Of a DNA stretch of 64,000 bases, positions 45,243 to 53,701 are shown one piece after another (position 1 is the stretch's first letter; each line of letters opens with the position of its first letter). This DNA is from Octadecabacter algicola (lineage in GTDB: Bacteria > Pseudomonadota > Alphaproteobacteria > Rhodobacterales > Rhodobacteraceae), in NCBI RefSeq assembly GCF_021532625.1, contig NZ_JAKGAR010000002.1, positions 248,001 through 312,000 on the forward strand. The letters run 5' to 3'. The position numbers and the translations under genes were made by a program. The notes under the pieces were generated by a model, which saw only the letters and a program-made list of their open reading frames with translations, was not told the DNA's origin and did not search any database.

Positions 45243-45262
45243 TGGCTGGGGTGGTAGGATTC
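45243..45262 (-). repeat. 20-base tRNA 3'-end fragment (tRNA-Gln-like), possible att site
   Basis: Read on the minus strand, GAATCCTACCACCCCAGCCA has the exact layout of a tRNA 3' end: four T-loop bases, a five-base T-stem strand (CCTAC), a seven-base acceptor strand (CACCCCA), discriminator G and CCA. The acceptor bases suit tRNA-Gln (TGGGGT.. at the 5' end). The similarity stops abruptly at 45262, and no tRNA body is present. Confidence 0.55.
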
Positions 45263-45598
45263 CCAGTGGACTTTGTAACTCATTGTGTTTGCAATAAAAA
45301 ATTTCGAACACTTCACAACGTGATGCAGTTGTGTTGCACATGGGCGGGGTGGTGGTCAATGTTTCACAGCCTGATGCAAAGGCGTGCCGCTATCGAGGGC
45401 TTGGGTGATGGTTAAGATGGCGGCGAATATCGTTACTGTGGCTTTGCAATTGATACTGACAGCCCGGCTGACATCGGCGTCGCTATCAACCCATAATCTC
45501 CCTCGCGATTGCTTCCAAGTTTCTGAAACGGCCACTGATGATCAACGCAGCGAAGGCAAGCTTGGTTCACAATTGGCATTAGAGAGCGTTTCTGTCGC

Positions 45599-46204
45599 CT
45601 AGGCCAAGCGGGTGCGCTGACGTCGCAGATTGTTAGTAACGCGATACAGCTCAAGCGCGGCGAGTGGGGTGAAATGCACCAGCGCAGCGCCGACGCCACT
45701 CCAATCATGCAAAGCGGCCCAGTGGAGCAGCGTTAAGACAGCCGCTGCGTAGACGAAGCGTTGCAGGCTTTTCCATTTCGTGCCTAACGACTTCACCCAG
45801 CCGTCTGTGGACGTAACTGCAAGCGGAACAAAAATAAAAAACGCGAGCCAGCCTGTCCAGATATAGAGCTTTGAGATTTCTCCGCCGGTGAACGCCACCA
45901 AACCTTCGTCAATTAGATATAAAATTGTATGCGCAAGGGCATAGCCAAACGCCGCAACACCCAAAAAGCGCCGGCGTTTCATCAACCAACGCGGGCCGCG
46001 CCAACCTTTGAACAGCATCATCAGCGGCGTGATCATCATTGAGATGATCATGAACCGTGCAGCGAATTCGCCTGTCGGGTGGAGCAGTTGATGCACGGCG
46101 CGTGGGTCACCGGTGGTAAGCGCCATAAACATAGGGATCGCTGGTAGGCTGAGGATCGCCCAGAAGGTATAGGGGTGATTGAAAAACGATTTTACGGCCG
46201 ACAT
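45599..46204 (-). CDS. MsrQ-like ferric-reductase-type heme membrane protein
   Basis: 201 residues with six predicted membrane segments. It follows the MsrQ/YedZ plan: PTGEFAARFMIISMMITPL, RRRFLGVAAFGYALAHTILYL, FVPLAVTSTDGWVKSLGTKWKSLQRFVYAAAVLTLLHWAA, with His residues in ALAHT and LLHW placed to bind heme. MsrQ passes electrons to the periplasmic methionine-sulfoxide reductase MsrP. No msrP is next to it, so the electron acceptor may be different or encoded elsewhere. It is last in a LysR-linked minus-strand operon, 42 bases after the SDR gene. Confidence 0.85.
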   Translation of the reverse strand: MSAVKSFFNHPYTFWAILSLPAIPMFMALTTGDPRAVHQLLHPTGEFAARFMIISMMITPLMMLFKGWRGPRWLMKRRRFLGVAAFGYALAHTILYLIDEGLVAFTGGEISKLYIWTGWLAFFIFVPLAVTSTDGWVKSLGTKWKSLQRFVYAAAVLTLLHWAALHDWSGVGAALVHFTPLAALELYRVTNNLRRQRTRLA

Positions 46205-46246
46205 TTCATTTTCTCCGATTTAACATAAAGTTTTTACGTAGCGCGG

Positions 46247-47107
46247 TTAGGTATCCGTCGCGGACGTCGCCAAATTTTCAAAATATTCATCCCAGCTTTG
46301 GTGAGCCCGCCCGACGACGGTTTCGAAGTCGCTTGGTCCGTCATAAATGCCTTGACGGATTCCTTCGTAAATGCCGCCGATGATCGGGCCGATAAAGTCG
46401 CCTAATTCCGCCTTACGATCCGCAATGAACGCGTCCGGTGTCATTTCCCGATACTTGAGAGACGTGCCAAATGCGCTGTTCAGATAGTCAGTCAGTTGTG
46501 TCTGAGACATCGCCACTCCGTAGAGTTTGAACGTTTGGCTATTAAACTTGTCAGACGTCAAAAGGCTGGTGTAGGCGGTAGCCAGTTCAGCGCGTGTTGT
46601 ATAGCCGCATTTGCCTGTTCCCGCGCTGTTTGCGATTTCGCCGCGGGCTTTGTAGCTGTCGATATATTCGACGTCAGGTTCAATATAGATCCCGTTTCGT
46701 CCGATAGCATATTTAAGCCCGCTTGCCTGCACGTCGGCTTCGGTCTGTCGATTGCTTTGAACCACGGTAGAGAAAGCGGTGCCTTCCTCGACGCCCTGAA
46801 TACTCGTATAAACGATCTTGCGCACGCCCGCAGTTTTCGCGGCGTTGATAACGTTGCGGTGCTGCTTTATGCGGACTTCTGGCGCGTCCATGCCGGATAC
46901 GAGAAGAAGGGTATCAACCCCTTGCAATGATTGGCGCAGCTGGGCGAGTTGGTCGTAGTCACCGGGACGAATTTCAATCCCAAGGTCTGGCGCCTTGGCT
47001 GGCGTGCGGGCAAGGCCAATGACGGTTTCGCCGGGATGCGTTGCGATCAGCGTGCGGGCGATTTCGCTGCCCAGTTGGCCGGATACGGCTGTTATTGCGA
47101 TGGTCAT
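46247..47107 (-). CDS. NmrA/QorB-like NAD(P)-binding SDR protein
   Basis: 286 residues. Atypical short-chain dehydrogenase with N-terminal VSGQLGSEIARTL (nucleotide-binding loop), GLARTP, DTLLLVSGM and NAAKTAGVRKIVYTS, as in the QorB/NmrA group that binds NADP(H), sometimes as a redox sensor rather than an enzyme. The chosen ATG is preceded by AGGAGACCAAC; the longer frame merely reads through the intergenic hairpin. Member of the LysR-linked operon. Confidence 0.88.
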   Translation of the reverse strand: MTIAITAVSGQLGSEIARTLIATHPGETVIGLARTPAKAPDLGIEIRPGDYDQLAQLRQSLQGVDTLLLVSGMDAPEVRIKQHRNVINAAKTAGVRKIVYTSIQGVEEGTAFSTVVQSNRQTEADVQASGLKYAIGRNGIYIEPDVEYIDSYKARGEIANSAGTGKCGYTTRAELATAYTSLLTSDKFNSQTFKLYGVAMSQTQLTDYLNSAFGTSLKYREMTPDAFIADRKAELGDFIGPIIGGIYEGIRQGIYDGPSDFETVVGRAHQSWDEYFENLATSATDT

Positions 47108-47126
47108 GTTGGTCTCCTGGATTGAA

Positions 47127-47155
47127 CCAAGTGGGCGCAGATTGCGCCCACTTGG
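47127..47155 (-). terminator. Intercistronic hairpin, 13-bp stem
   Basis: A perfect 13-bp stem (CCAAGTGGGCGCA / TGCGCCCACTTGG, three-base loop) between the NTF2-like and SDR genes. The following TTCAATCC is only slightly U-rich, so attenuation or mRNA stabilisation is more likely than full termination. Confidence 0.7.
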
Positions 47156-47162
47156 AGGTGAT

Positions 47163-47654
47163 CTAACCGTGGTAGGCTTGGCTGACGGCGAAACTGTCTT
47201 CGAACCAATTCCACAGGACCACTTGGCCATCACGGACTTTGGCGCGCAAGGCAAAGGTGAATTCACCGATCTCCTTGCCGCTGTGGGTCGTTATTCCATT
47301 CATGCGGCCGAACACCGCAACGGTATCACCAGACGCAAATGCATCTAAGTTTTCCCATTTGGTGGTTTGAAAATTTGCTGAAAAGACACCAAGGAATTCA
47401 AAGATTGCCTCTTTGCCGGCGGTCTCGCCAACCCAGGGTAGGGACGTATCACCTTCGTTGTGCCAGACCATGTCATCCGCCATCAAGTTCCCCATGGTTT
47501 CCATATCGCCACTCCCCATTGCGCCCATAAAGGCCATGACGGTGTCAAAGCTTGCTTGTGTTGTTTCGTCCATGTCTTGTGCTCCTGCTTGAGTTCCAAG
47601 GATCACCGCAAGCGATGCGCCGAGGGAGGTCGTCAGTAAAGTTCTGCGGTTCAT
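47163..47654 (-). CDS. Exported SnoaL/NTF2-like protein
   Basis: 163 residues. The N-terminus NRRTLLTTSLGASLAVILGTQAGAQ looks like a Tat or Sec signal peptide. The mature part is an NTF2-like cone fold (FDTVMAFMGAMGSGDMETM.., ADDMVWHNEGD, FALRAKVRDGQVVLWNWFEDSFA). Such proteins are small-molecule binders, isomerases or cyclases; no catalytic assignment is possible. Second protein of this fold in the operon. Confidence 0.85.
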   Translation of the reverse strand: MNRRTLLTTSLGASLAVILGTQAGAQDMDETTQASFDTVMAFMGAMGSGDMETMGNLMADDMVWHNEGDTSLPWVGETAGKEAIFEFLGVFSANFQTTKWENLDAFASGDTVAVFGRMNGITTHSGKEIGEFTFALRAKVRDGQVVLWNWFEDSFAVSQAYHG

Positions 47655-47672
47655 AGTACGCTCCTATGGATT

Positions 47673-47692
47673 GGACCGGATTTCTCCGGTCC
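47673..47692 (-). terminator. Intercistronic hairpin, 8-bp stem
   Basis: GGACCGGA / TCCGGTCC with a four-base loop between the two NTF2-like genes; weak terminator or stabilising stem. Confidence 0.5.
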
Positions 47693-47706
47693 ATAGTTCA
47701 AGTGGC

Positions 47707-48177
47707 TTAGTTGCCAGCGAGTTGCTGCAATGCGCCTGCCCAGTCTTCAACGTGGTAAGTCCGAGCGATGAGGCCGTCTTCCAACTCGTGGATATCGATG
47801 GTCAGGATGTCAAAGCTTCGGCCTTCGCCATCCACACCGAAGAACGGGGCGACAGGTGTACCGGTCGCACGGCTGCGTACGATCACAGTGTTACCGTCTT
47901 GGTGCATGTCCTGAATTTCCCAATTCAGATCAGGCATCAGTTGGGCGAAACCGCCCATTTGGCCTAAAAAGGCGTCGCGCGTTTTGTCGTTTCCGGAATA
48001 GTCGCCAACGCTGATCCAGTCTTCGGATGTGGCATCTTGGAATTCAGCGACAAGGTCCTGAGAGCCTGGATTGCTCAGCAGGTCGTAGAATGTTGTGACT
48101 GTGGCTGTGTCGTCAGCGAATGCACCTGATGCCAAAGTGGCGAGTGTGGCGGATGCGATAAATGCTTTAAAGGTCAT
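47707..48177 (-). CDS. Exported SnoaL-like (ester cyclase-type) protein
   Basis: 156 residues with a Sec signal peptide (FIASATLATLASGAFA-DD). The mature part follows the SnoaL polyketide-cyclase-like pattern (FYDLLSNPGS.., FLGQMGGFAQLMPDLNWEIQDMHQDGNTVIVRSRATGT, FDILTIDIHELEDGLIARTYHVEDW). The acidic/His pair in DIHELEDG and TYHVEDW matches this group. Substrate unknown. It is 51 bases downstream of the DUF2218 gene. Confidence 0.87.
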   Translation of the reverse strand: MTFKAFIASATLATLASGAFADDTATVTTFYDLLSNPGSQDLVAEFQDATSEDWISVGDYSGNDKTRDAFLGQMGGFAQLMPDLNWEIQDMHQDGNTVIVRSRATGTPVAPFFGVDGEGRSFDILTIDIHELEDGLIARTYHVEDWAGALQQLAGN

Positions 48178-48228
48178 GGGCTTCTCCAGTTTGAGTTTGG
48201 GGTGTTGTGGTTGGTTCGTGTTGAATGG

Positions 48229-48522
48229 TCAGGTGTCAGCAAATGGCCGCCATGTGATTTCGGGATTTTCACGAAATGCGAACCGTTCGAGGTGGCTTGC
48301 GATAACGCGTTCGGCCTTGGTCAGATTTGCTTGCGACTGAGCGGTGATAATCAAAGCTAGGGTCGTGTCGTTAGCTTTCAATTCGCACTGTCCGAATGGG
48401 AACTTGATTTGCCCTGACTGTGGATCAAATCGCACTTCAGCCTTGTGTCCGAAGTGTTTGCTAAGTTGCTGTAGATATGTGCTTGCGCGCTCTGTTGTGA
48501 CGTTTGCTGTGCTTGTGATCAT
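48229..48522 (-). CDS. DUF2218 family protein
   Basis: 97 residues, cytoplasmic. It opens with the DUF2218 pattern TANVTTERASTYLQQLSKHFGHK and has a C-terminal LERFAFRENPEITW. DUF2218 proteins often sit beside siderophore or redox genes; their activity is unknown. It is the first gene of the operon and divergent from the LysR gene across 94 bases. Confidence 0.9.
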   Translation of the reverse strand: MITSTANVTTERASTYLQQLSKHFGHKAEVRFDPQSGQIKFPFGQCELKANDTTLALIITAQSQANLTKAERVIASHLERFAFRENPEITWRPFADT

Positions 48523-48616
48523 TGCTGTCTCCTTTCTGATGAACCTAGAAATAGACAGGCAGCGCCTTTTTGATTATCCCAAGATTAAAGAAATCATTTT
48601 TATAGGAATTAGAAAG

Positions 48617-49510
48617 ATGATTGACGATTACCGAAGCCTTGCCGTGTTTGTTGCGATTGCTGATACTGGCAGCCTTAGTGCGGCAGGGCGGCGTCTAAAG
48701 TTATCGACATCCGTGATAAGCCATCATCTGTCACGCCTTGAAGAACGGCAGGGCGTGACGCTATTTTTCCGGTCGACGCGGTCGATGTCGTTGACGCCCG
48801 AGGGCCAGATTGCCCTTGATCCTGCGCGCCGGATGGTTTCGGCGGGGGAGGAGGCGTTGGATGCGATCCACACAGGAAATGATGAACCTGTTGGTGCTCT
48901 TCGGATTGCAATGCCGGCTTTTGGAGAGCAAAGCAGACTTCATCGGGAGATGTGGAACTTTGCCAAAGCTCACCCGATGGTGGCGATTTCACTCGAGTGT
49001 AGTGATGTTCCGACAGATTTGATCAAAGATGGCTTTGATTTGGCGATCCGGCTTGGCACATTGAGCACCAGCAGCCTGAAAAACCGAAAGATCGCCAATT
49101 TTGACCGACGCCTTGTTGCGTCGCCTGATTATCTTTCTAGGCAAGGATTACCGGAACACCCGCAAGATTTGGCTGAGCACGATTTTATCTCGGTGACGCA
49201 AATCCCATCCAGGATGACGTTGGATCGATTGGGGCAGTCTGTCAGCTTTGAACCGACAAACATTCGGGTTGAGGTCAATACAGTGCATGCCGCCAAAGCC
49301 GCCGTTCTGACGGGGCTTGGAATTTGGCATCTACCTCTCAGTGAGATCGAGAAAGAACTTGCGAGCGGTGAGCTGGTTCATCTGTTGCCAGGATGGGCGC
49401 TACCAGTTCTAGGTATTTATGCAGTTTGGCCGGATATTGGACCACAAAAAGCATTAACGCGACGGCTGATTGATCATCTAGTCGAGCACCGCTCGAAACT
49501 CATGTTGTGA
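48617..49510 (+). CDS. LysR-family transcriptional regulator
   Basis: 297 residues, standard LysR length. N-terminal winged helix (DYRSLAVFVAIADTGSLSAAGRRLKLSTSVISHHLSRLEERQG, residues 3-45) and a periplasmic-binding-like effector domain (GALRIAMPAFGEQS.., AKAAVLTGLGIWHLPLSE). The start at MIDDYRS, preceded by AGGA, is the family position; the frame is open far upstream but meaningless. Divergent arrangement implies control of the DUF2218-SnoaL-NTF2-SDR-MsrQ operon. Confidence 0.93.
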   Translation: MIDDYRSLAVFVAIADTGSLSAAGRRLKLSTSVISHHLSRLEERQGVTLFFRSTRSMSLTPEGQIALDPARRMVSAGEEALDAIHTGNDEPVGALRIAMPAFGEQSRLHREMWNFAKAHPMVAISLECSDVPTDLIKDGFDLAIRLGTLSTSSLKNRKIANFDRRLVASPDYLSRQGLPEHPQDLAEHDFISVTQIPSRMTLDRLGQSVSFEPTNIRVEVNTVHAAKAAVLTGLGIWHLPLSEIEKELASGELVHLLPGWALPVLGIYAVWPDIGPQKALTRRLIDHLVEHRSKLML

Positions 49511-49599
49511 ATTGGGTGAGTGGACGACCTCCAGCTTTGAGTTTCTTGTTCAAAATCTGACGCACTTTGATACCAGTTCCGTCTGCGACCATTGTCACC

Positions 49600-50007
49600 T
49601 CTAGGGAATCCAATCCGCGTGTGTTTGAAATTTACTTAATGGATGGGGATCGCGGAACGGATCTGTGGGATGTCGTGCGCGAAGCTGGTCAGCCGTGGGG
49701 CATAGGGCCATGGAACCCAAATCCGGTTGAGCGCGTTGGAAGCGCGCTGCTGTCTTATGGTGGGGACACAGATGATACGACAAACCCATATGAGGTGCGG
49801 CTCGGCTAGTATGTGGACTTGGACTTTGCCGATGACGTGATTGGCATTCAGGTGCTTCGAATTATTAATGCGGATGGTTCAAAGCTGCATCAAATGGGAA
49901 TCGTGTTGGACAAGCAATCGCAACAGGCAGGCCACGCCGTTTGGTATTATGTTTATAAAGGCGGGCAGTTGATCGGCCAGATGACCAACGGTGGTTGGTC
50001 ACCGTGA
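49600..50007 (+). pseudogene. Relic of a GcvT/DmdA-family aminomethyltransferase
   Basis: One frame reads FEIYLMDGDRGTDLWDVVREAG, PNPVERVGSALLSYGGDTDD, NPYEVRLG, then TAG at 49807, then YVDLDFADDVIGIQVLR and GGQLIGQMTNGGWSP before a final stop. The order matches the C-terminal half of folate-dependent aminomethyltransferases, including the DMSP demethylase DmdA group (ERVESGLLSYG, NPYECGLGK). The N-terminal folate-binding half is absent, an in-frame stop interrupts the remainder, and the C-terminus is cut. Hence a pseudogene. Confidence 0.75.
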
Positions 50008-50134
50008 AAGCAGACGTTAAATTGGTTTTGGATTGCTGAACGTGGATGAGGTGGCGGGTGACCAAATTGCTTTATTGAAAAACGGCAAACTTCGGACTGG
50101 AACAATCTGCGACTTGCCATTTTTCTAAAGCCGG

Positions 50135-51160
50135 TCAGAGCGCCAAGTCGTCAGTCCCGAAGAAGTGCAGGTTTTCTTTTTCGAACGACAGGCCAACTGC
50201 TTGACCTTCAATGTCTGGCATAGCGCCAGAGCTGCGGACGGTCAGCAAACCAAGTGGGCCACAATCGACATAGTGGAAGAAGTCCGCACCAAGATATTCG
50301 CTGACTTGCACGACACCATCGCAGTGTCCGCCACCCGCGTCGCTGATCCCGATATGCTCAGGGCGAATGCCGAGCTGCACGGCGCCAGCGGGTTTTGAGG
50401 GGGCTGTGGTGAAGCCTCCGTCCGTGGTACATGGCATCAAGTTCATTTTTGGCGATCCGATGAACTGCGCCACGAACACGTTGTCCGGCTTTTCGTATAA
50501 TTCACGGGGGGTGCCGACCTGCATGATCAACCCGTCCTTCAACACTACAATCCGGTCGGCCAAAGTCATAGCCTCGACCTGATCGTGGGTCACATAGACC
50601 ATTGTTGTCTCTAACATCTTATGCAAGCGTGCGATCTCGAACCGCATATCAACCCGCAATGATGCATCCAGGTTGGACAGTGGTTCATCGAACAAGAAAC
50701 CTTTAGGTTTACGCACGATCGCGCGACCAATAGCCACGCGTTGGCGTTGCCCGCCTGATAGATCCTTGGGGCGGCGATCCATGTAATCATCGAGCTTGAG
50801 GATATCCGCGGCATTGCCAACCTTTTCGTCAATCTCGGACTTGGGCGCGCCAGCGGTCATCAAGGCAAAGCCCATGTTCTCACGGACGCTCAGGTGTGGA
50901 TAGAGAGCGTAGGATTGGAACACCATCGCAAGCTCGCGTTCTGACGGAACCATATGGGTCATTTCGTCGCCATCAAGGTGGATTTGGCCTCGGCTGGTTT
51001 CTTCTAAACCGGCGATCATCCGCAACAGAGTGGATTTCCCGCAACCGGACGGTCCGACGAAAATGATCAGCTCACCGTCCTGAATATCTAGGTCGATGCC
51101 TTTAATAACTTGCGCATCGCCGAACCATTTTTCGACTGATTTGAGTCTAATAGATCCCAT
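50135..51160 (-). CDS. Sugar ABC transporter ATP-binding protein (MsmK/UgpC type)
   Basis: 341 residues. Walker A (GPSGCGKST), Q-loop (FQSYALYPH), signature (LSGGQRQ), Walker B ([12 protein letters not shown]), switch His (YVTHDQ) and the C-terminal MalK-like regulatory domain (LGIRPEHIG) are all intact. Closely similar to the ATPase at 2970-4049, though in a different operon. It ends a LacI-headed operon and powers the two unusual permeases. Confidence 0.93.
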   Translation of the reverse strand: MGSIRLKSVEKWFGDAQVIKGIDLDIQDGELIIFVGPSGCGKSTLLRMIAGLEETSRGQIHLDGDEMTHMVPSERELAMVFQSYALYPHLSVRENMGFALMTAGAPKSEIDEKVGNAADILKLDDYMDRRPKDLSGGQRQRVAIGRAIVRKPKGFLFDEPLSNLDASLRVDMRFEIARLHKMLETTMVYVTHDQVEAMTLADRIVVLKDGLIMQVGTPRELYEKPDNVFVAQFIGSPKMNLMPCTTDGGFTTAPSKPAGAVQLGIRPEHIGISDAGGGHCDGVVQVSEYLGADFFHYVDCGPLGLLTVRSSGAMPDIEGQAVGLSFEKENLHFFGTDDLAL

Positions 51161-51181
51161 GAGTAAATTCCTTTGTCGGGT

Positions 51182-52465
51182 TTATGCCGCACCGCTTAAT
51201 TTTGTTGCGTTTTGCCAAGACAACCAAACCGCTGCCGTCCATGAGAAGTTTGCGCCGACGCAGCCTTCCCCTGTGAGGGGGTCAAAGCATTCCCAAAAAC
51301 CGGATTTTTCGATGGCGTTGTTCAGGGCATCGCGAATAGTTCGTGCCATTTCGGGTTCACTTTGTTCTTCCAAACCGAGAGCCGTCATGTAGTTCATCTG
51401 TGGCCACATCGGTCCGCACCAATACCGCTGGGGTTCAAAGTCCGGCGCATCCGGATCCCAGCTGGGAAGCATATAGGATACTTTGTTTTCGACACGCTGC
51501 AGGTGCGCAAGAACTCGTGCCCGTTGTTCCTTCGTTCCTGTGTCAGCGTAAAAACACAAAGCGCTGCAATTGCTAAATCCGTCGGAGAATTTTCCCGTGC
51601 GTATGTCTCGGGCAGAAAATGCACCGAGTTCTTCGTTCCAGATGTAGTCTGTTGCAGCTTCACCTTTGGCAATCCATGCGCGGATTTGCTCGCAAGTTTC
51701 AACTGGTTCGCCTATCTCTTCGGCCATCGCCAATAGGTCTTTGTCCGCGCGCAATAGAACGAAATGGATGTTTGGGTCGGCCATCAAAAATGGGCCTTCG
51801 TTTGTCAGTCGGCGTTGGTCCCATCCGATCCCATCGCCGAAATGAACGATAGTAAGGTATTTGTCGTACTGTTCCTGTGTTGGCCTGTGATGCGGATTAA
51901 CGTGCTTGTTGTCCATTCGGGTGTATGGAGGCAGGTCTGGCGCGACCTCCATCAGGTCGAGCCCGATGTTCCATTCGGGGCAGTTATCGCGCCCAGTTTC
52001 CCACGGATGAACCGTTGCGACGATACCACTAGCGGTTCGGGCATCGTGGAACCATTTGTGCCATGCGAAAATAGCATCGAACACTTCAGCGCGGCGTGCG
52101 ATTCCCTTTGAGCCTTGAGTGATTTGCCGCACGACAGTTGCCAAAACGGGCGGCTGTGAGACCCCAGTTGAAGGAATGGCGCCGTGCGTTTTACCCCATC
52201 GGGAGGGCCCGGGAAAATAGTCTGGGTTGTCATCGCGAAAGATGATGCTCGGGATCATGCCATCTGGCCATTGGCCTTCGATCAATGTCGTGATTTCGCG
52301 CCACGCCCGATCCATGTCATAGGTCGCGATGCCAAGAGCGACGAACGCAGAGTCCCAGTTCCATTGATAGGGGTAGAGTCCTGCGGTCGGGATGGTGAAA
52401 CCGCCGCGGTCGTTTAGATTCAACGTGTTGATTGCCGTTTGTTGCAGGCTTAACTTTTGAGACAT
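51182..52465 (-). CDS. GH63-type glycoside hydrolase (mannosyl/glucosylglycerate hydrolase-like)
   Basis: A 427-residue cytoplasmic (alpha/alpha)6-barrel enzyme. LYPYQWNWDSAFVALG near the N-terminus, WETGRDNCPEWN with candidate catalytic acid Asp160, and GEGCVGANFSWTAA with candidate base Glu400 match MGH1-like GH63 enzymes, whose characterised bacterial members hydrolyse alpha-mannosyl- or alpha-glucosyl-glycerate. Lying between a permease and the ATPase gene of one operon, it must act on the imported solute. With a D-lyxose/D-mannose isomerase divergent, mannosylglycerate is my preferred substrate; an alpha-glucoside is the alternative. Confidence 0.8.
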   Translation of the reverse strand: MSQKLSLQQTAINTLNLNDRGGFTIPTAGLYPYQWNWDSAFVALGIATYDMDRAWREITTLIEGQWPDGMIPSIIFRDDNPDYFPGPSRWGKTHGAIPSTGVSQPPVLATVVRQITQGSKGIARRAEVFDAIFAWHKWFHDARTASGIVATVHPWETGRDNCPEWNIGLDLMEVAPDLPPYTRMDNKHVNPHHRPTQEQYDKYLTIVHFGDGIGWDQRRLTNEGPFLMADPNIHFVLLRADKDLLAMAEEIGEPVETCEQIRAWIAKGEAATDYIWNEELGAFSARDIRTGKFSDGFSNCSALCFYADTGTKEQRARVLAHLQRVENKVSYMLPSWDPDAPDFEPQRYWCGPMWPQMNYMTALGLEEQSEPEMARTIRDALNNAIEKSGFWECFDPLTGEGCVGANFSWTAAVWLSWQNATKLSGAA

Positions 52466-52468
52466 AAT

Positions 52469-53701
52469 TTATCCTTTCACGGATCCAGCGGTCAGACCCG
52501 CAACAAGGAAACGTTCGAACCACAAAAAGAGGGCCAGCACCGGAACAGTCGCAATTACGGCACCTGCCATCAGGTGTTGGCGTGGAACTTCGGACGAGTT
52601 CAATTCTGCAATCCCTCGCGACAGCGTGTAGAGGTCAACGTTGTCGAGGAACATGAAGGCGAAAAGGAATTCGTTCCACGCAATCATGAAGACATAGAGG
52701 GCAACCGAAGCCATGGCGGGCAGGGCGAGTGGCATGGTGATTTTACGGATCACGTTCAGGCGGGACAGCCCGTCCATTAGACCCGCTTCTTCCAGTTCGG
52801 CAGGGATGCCACGGAAGTAGCCTTGGAGCATGTAGAGCGCGACAGGGATCGTTGTGGCCGGATAGACCAGCATCAGCCCCCAGAGCGTATTTCGCATCCC
52901 GAGTTGGCTGAAAATCGCATAGAGCGGGATCACCAATACGATCATCGGTACCATGTAGATCAACAGAATTGAGCGGCTAAGAAAGTTTTGGCCGGGAAAT
53001 TTCAATCGGGCGACAGCGTAGGCGCCGGGAACCGCGAAGAACAAGGTGATCAGCACTGTTACGACAGAAACCATCGCTGAGTTCATCAGGTAGCTGCCAA
53101 AGTGGTATTGGCTGAACAATTCGATATAGCTTCGGAACAGGGCGCTGAACCCTTGCGAAAAGTCGATCGAGAAGTCGAGCGGGTTGGAAAGCAGCAATTG
53201 CTGGTTCTTCAGGCTCATCATCACCATTACGAAGAACGGCAAGGCGACGGCGATGGTGAAGGCCACGATCCCGAAACCTTTGATAAACCGTAAGCAGATG
53301 ACTTCAACGTTATAACGGCGTTCGCGGCATGGACCAAAACCGATAGCATTTAAGTGGATCGCCTGGACTACCAGAAACGCAATGATTGCGGTGAAAATCA
53401 ATTGCCCGATTGAATACGTCGAAAGCCCTAGCCCCATCGGCGTCGCGCCTGAGCCGACGGTCAGCACCAGAATAAACGCTAATCCCGCCAAAAGGCGGAT
53501 TCCTACGGTACGTCTTTCGGAACGAAACCCCGTCAGAACGGCAGCTGTGATCAGCCCCGCAATTGCCCCCGCAGTGATTTGAGGTTGAAAAGGTTCACCA
53601 GAAATGAACAGCGCGAGAAGCGTGATCAGTAGCGTTGCGATTGCACCCCAAAGGGCTCCAAACAGCAGGCAAAGGTAGAAGATATTACCGAAACGGCTCA
53701 T
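52469..53701 (-). CDS. Carbohydrate ABC transporter permease with extra N-terminal membrane domain
   Basis: About 410 residues instead of the usual 280. The start overlaps the preceding permease stop as ATGA; the longer open frame upstream is Arg/Cys-rich and unlikely. Residues 1-130 hold about four additional membrane segments (YLCLLFGALWGAIATLLITL, ITAGAIAGLITAAVL, LLAGLAFILVLTVG, LIFTAIIAFLVVQ) with no counterpart in MalG. The canonical part follows: EAA loop EEAGLMDGLSRLNVIRKITMPLALP and terminal FLVAGLTAGSVKG. Confidence 0.88.
   Translation of the reverse strand: MSRFGNIFYLCLLFGALWGAIATLLITLLALFISGEPFQPQITAGAIAGLITAAVLTGFRSERRTVGIRLLAGLAFILVLTVGSGATPMGLGLSTYSIGQLIFTAIIAFLVVQAIHLNAIGFGPCRERRYNVEVICLRFIKGFGIVAFTIAVALPFFVMVMMSLKNQQLLLSNPLDFSIDFSQGFSALFRSYIELFSQYHFGSYLMNSAMVSVVTVLITLFFAVPGAYAVARLKFPGQNFLSRSILLIYMVPMIVLVIPLYAIFSQLGMRNTLWGLMLVYPATTIPVALYMLQGYFRGIPAELEEAGLMDGLSRLNVIRKITMPLALPAMASVALYVFMIAWNEFLFAFMFLDNVDLYTLSRGIAELNSSEVPRQHLMAGAVIATVPVLALFLWFERFLVAGLTAGSVKG

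Larger units (their letters stand above)
44272..45598. other. Decayed region without intact genes
   Basis: About 1.3 kb in which no frame is convincing. It contains the DUF3618-like relic and the tRNA 3'-end fragment listed separately. Several frames of 60-100 codons on both strands are Cys/Trp/Arg-rich and lack ribosome sites. The stretch looks like an erosion or integration scar. Confidence 0.6.

Noticed and set aside
45161-45415. 84-codon plus-strand frame in the decayed region
   Set aside because: Cys/Trp-rich, no recognisable family, and it spans the tRNA 3'-end fragment.
48571-48596. TGATT-N16-AATCA dyad between the LysR and DUF2218 genes as a LysR box
   Set aside because: Arms are only five bases in AT-rich sequence and the T-N11-A pattern is not convincing.
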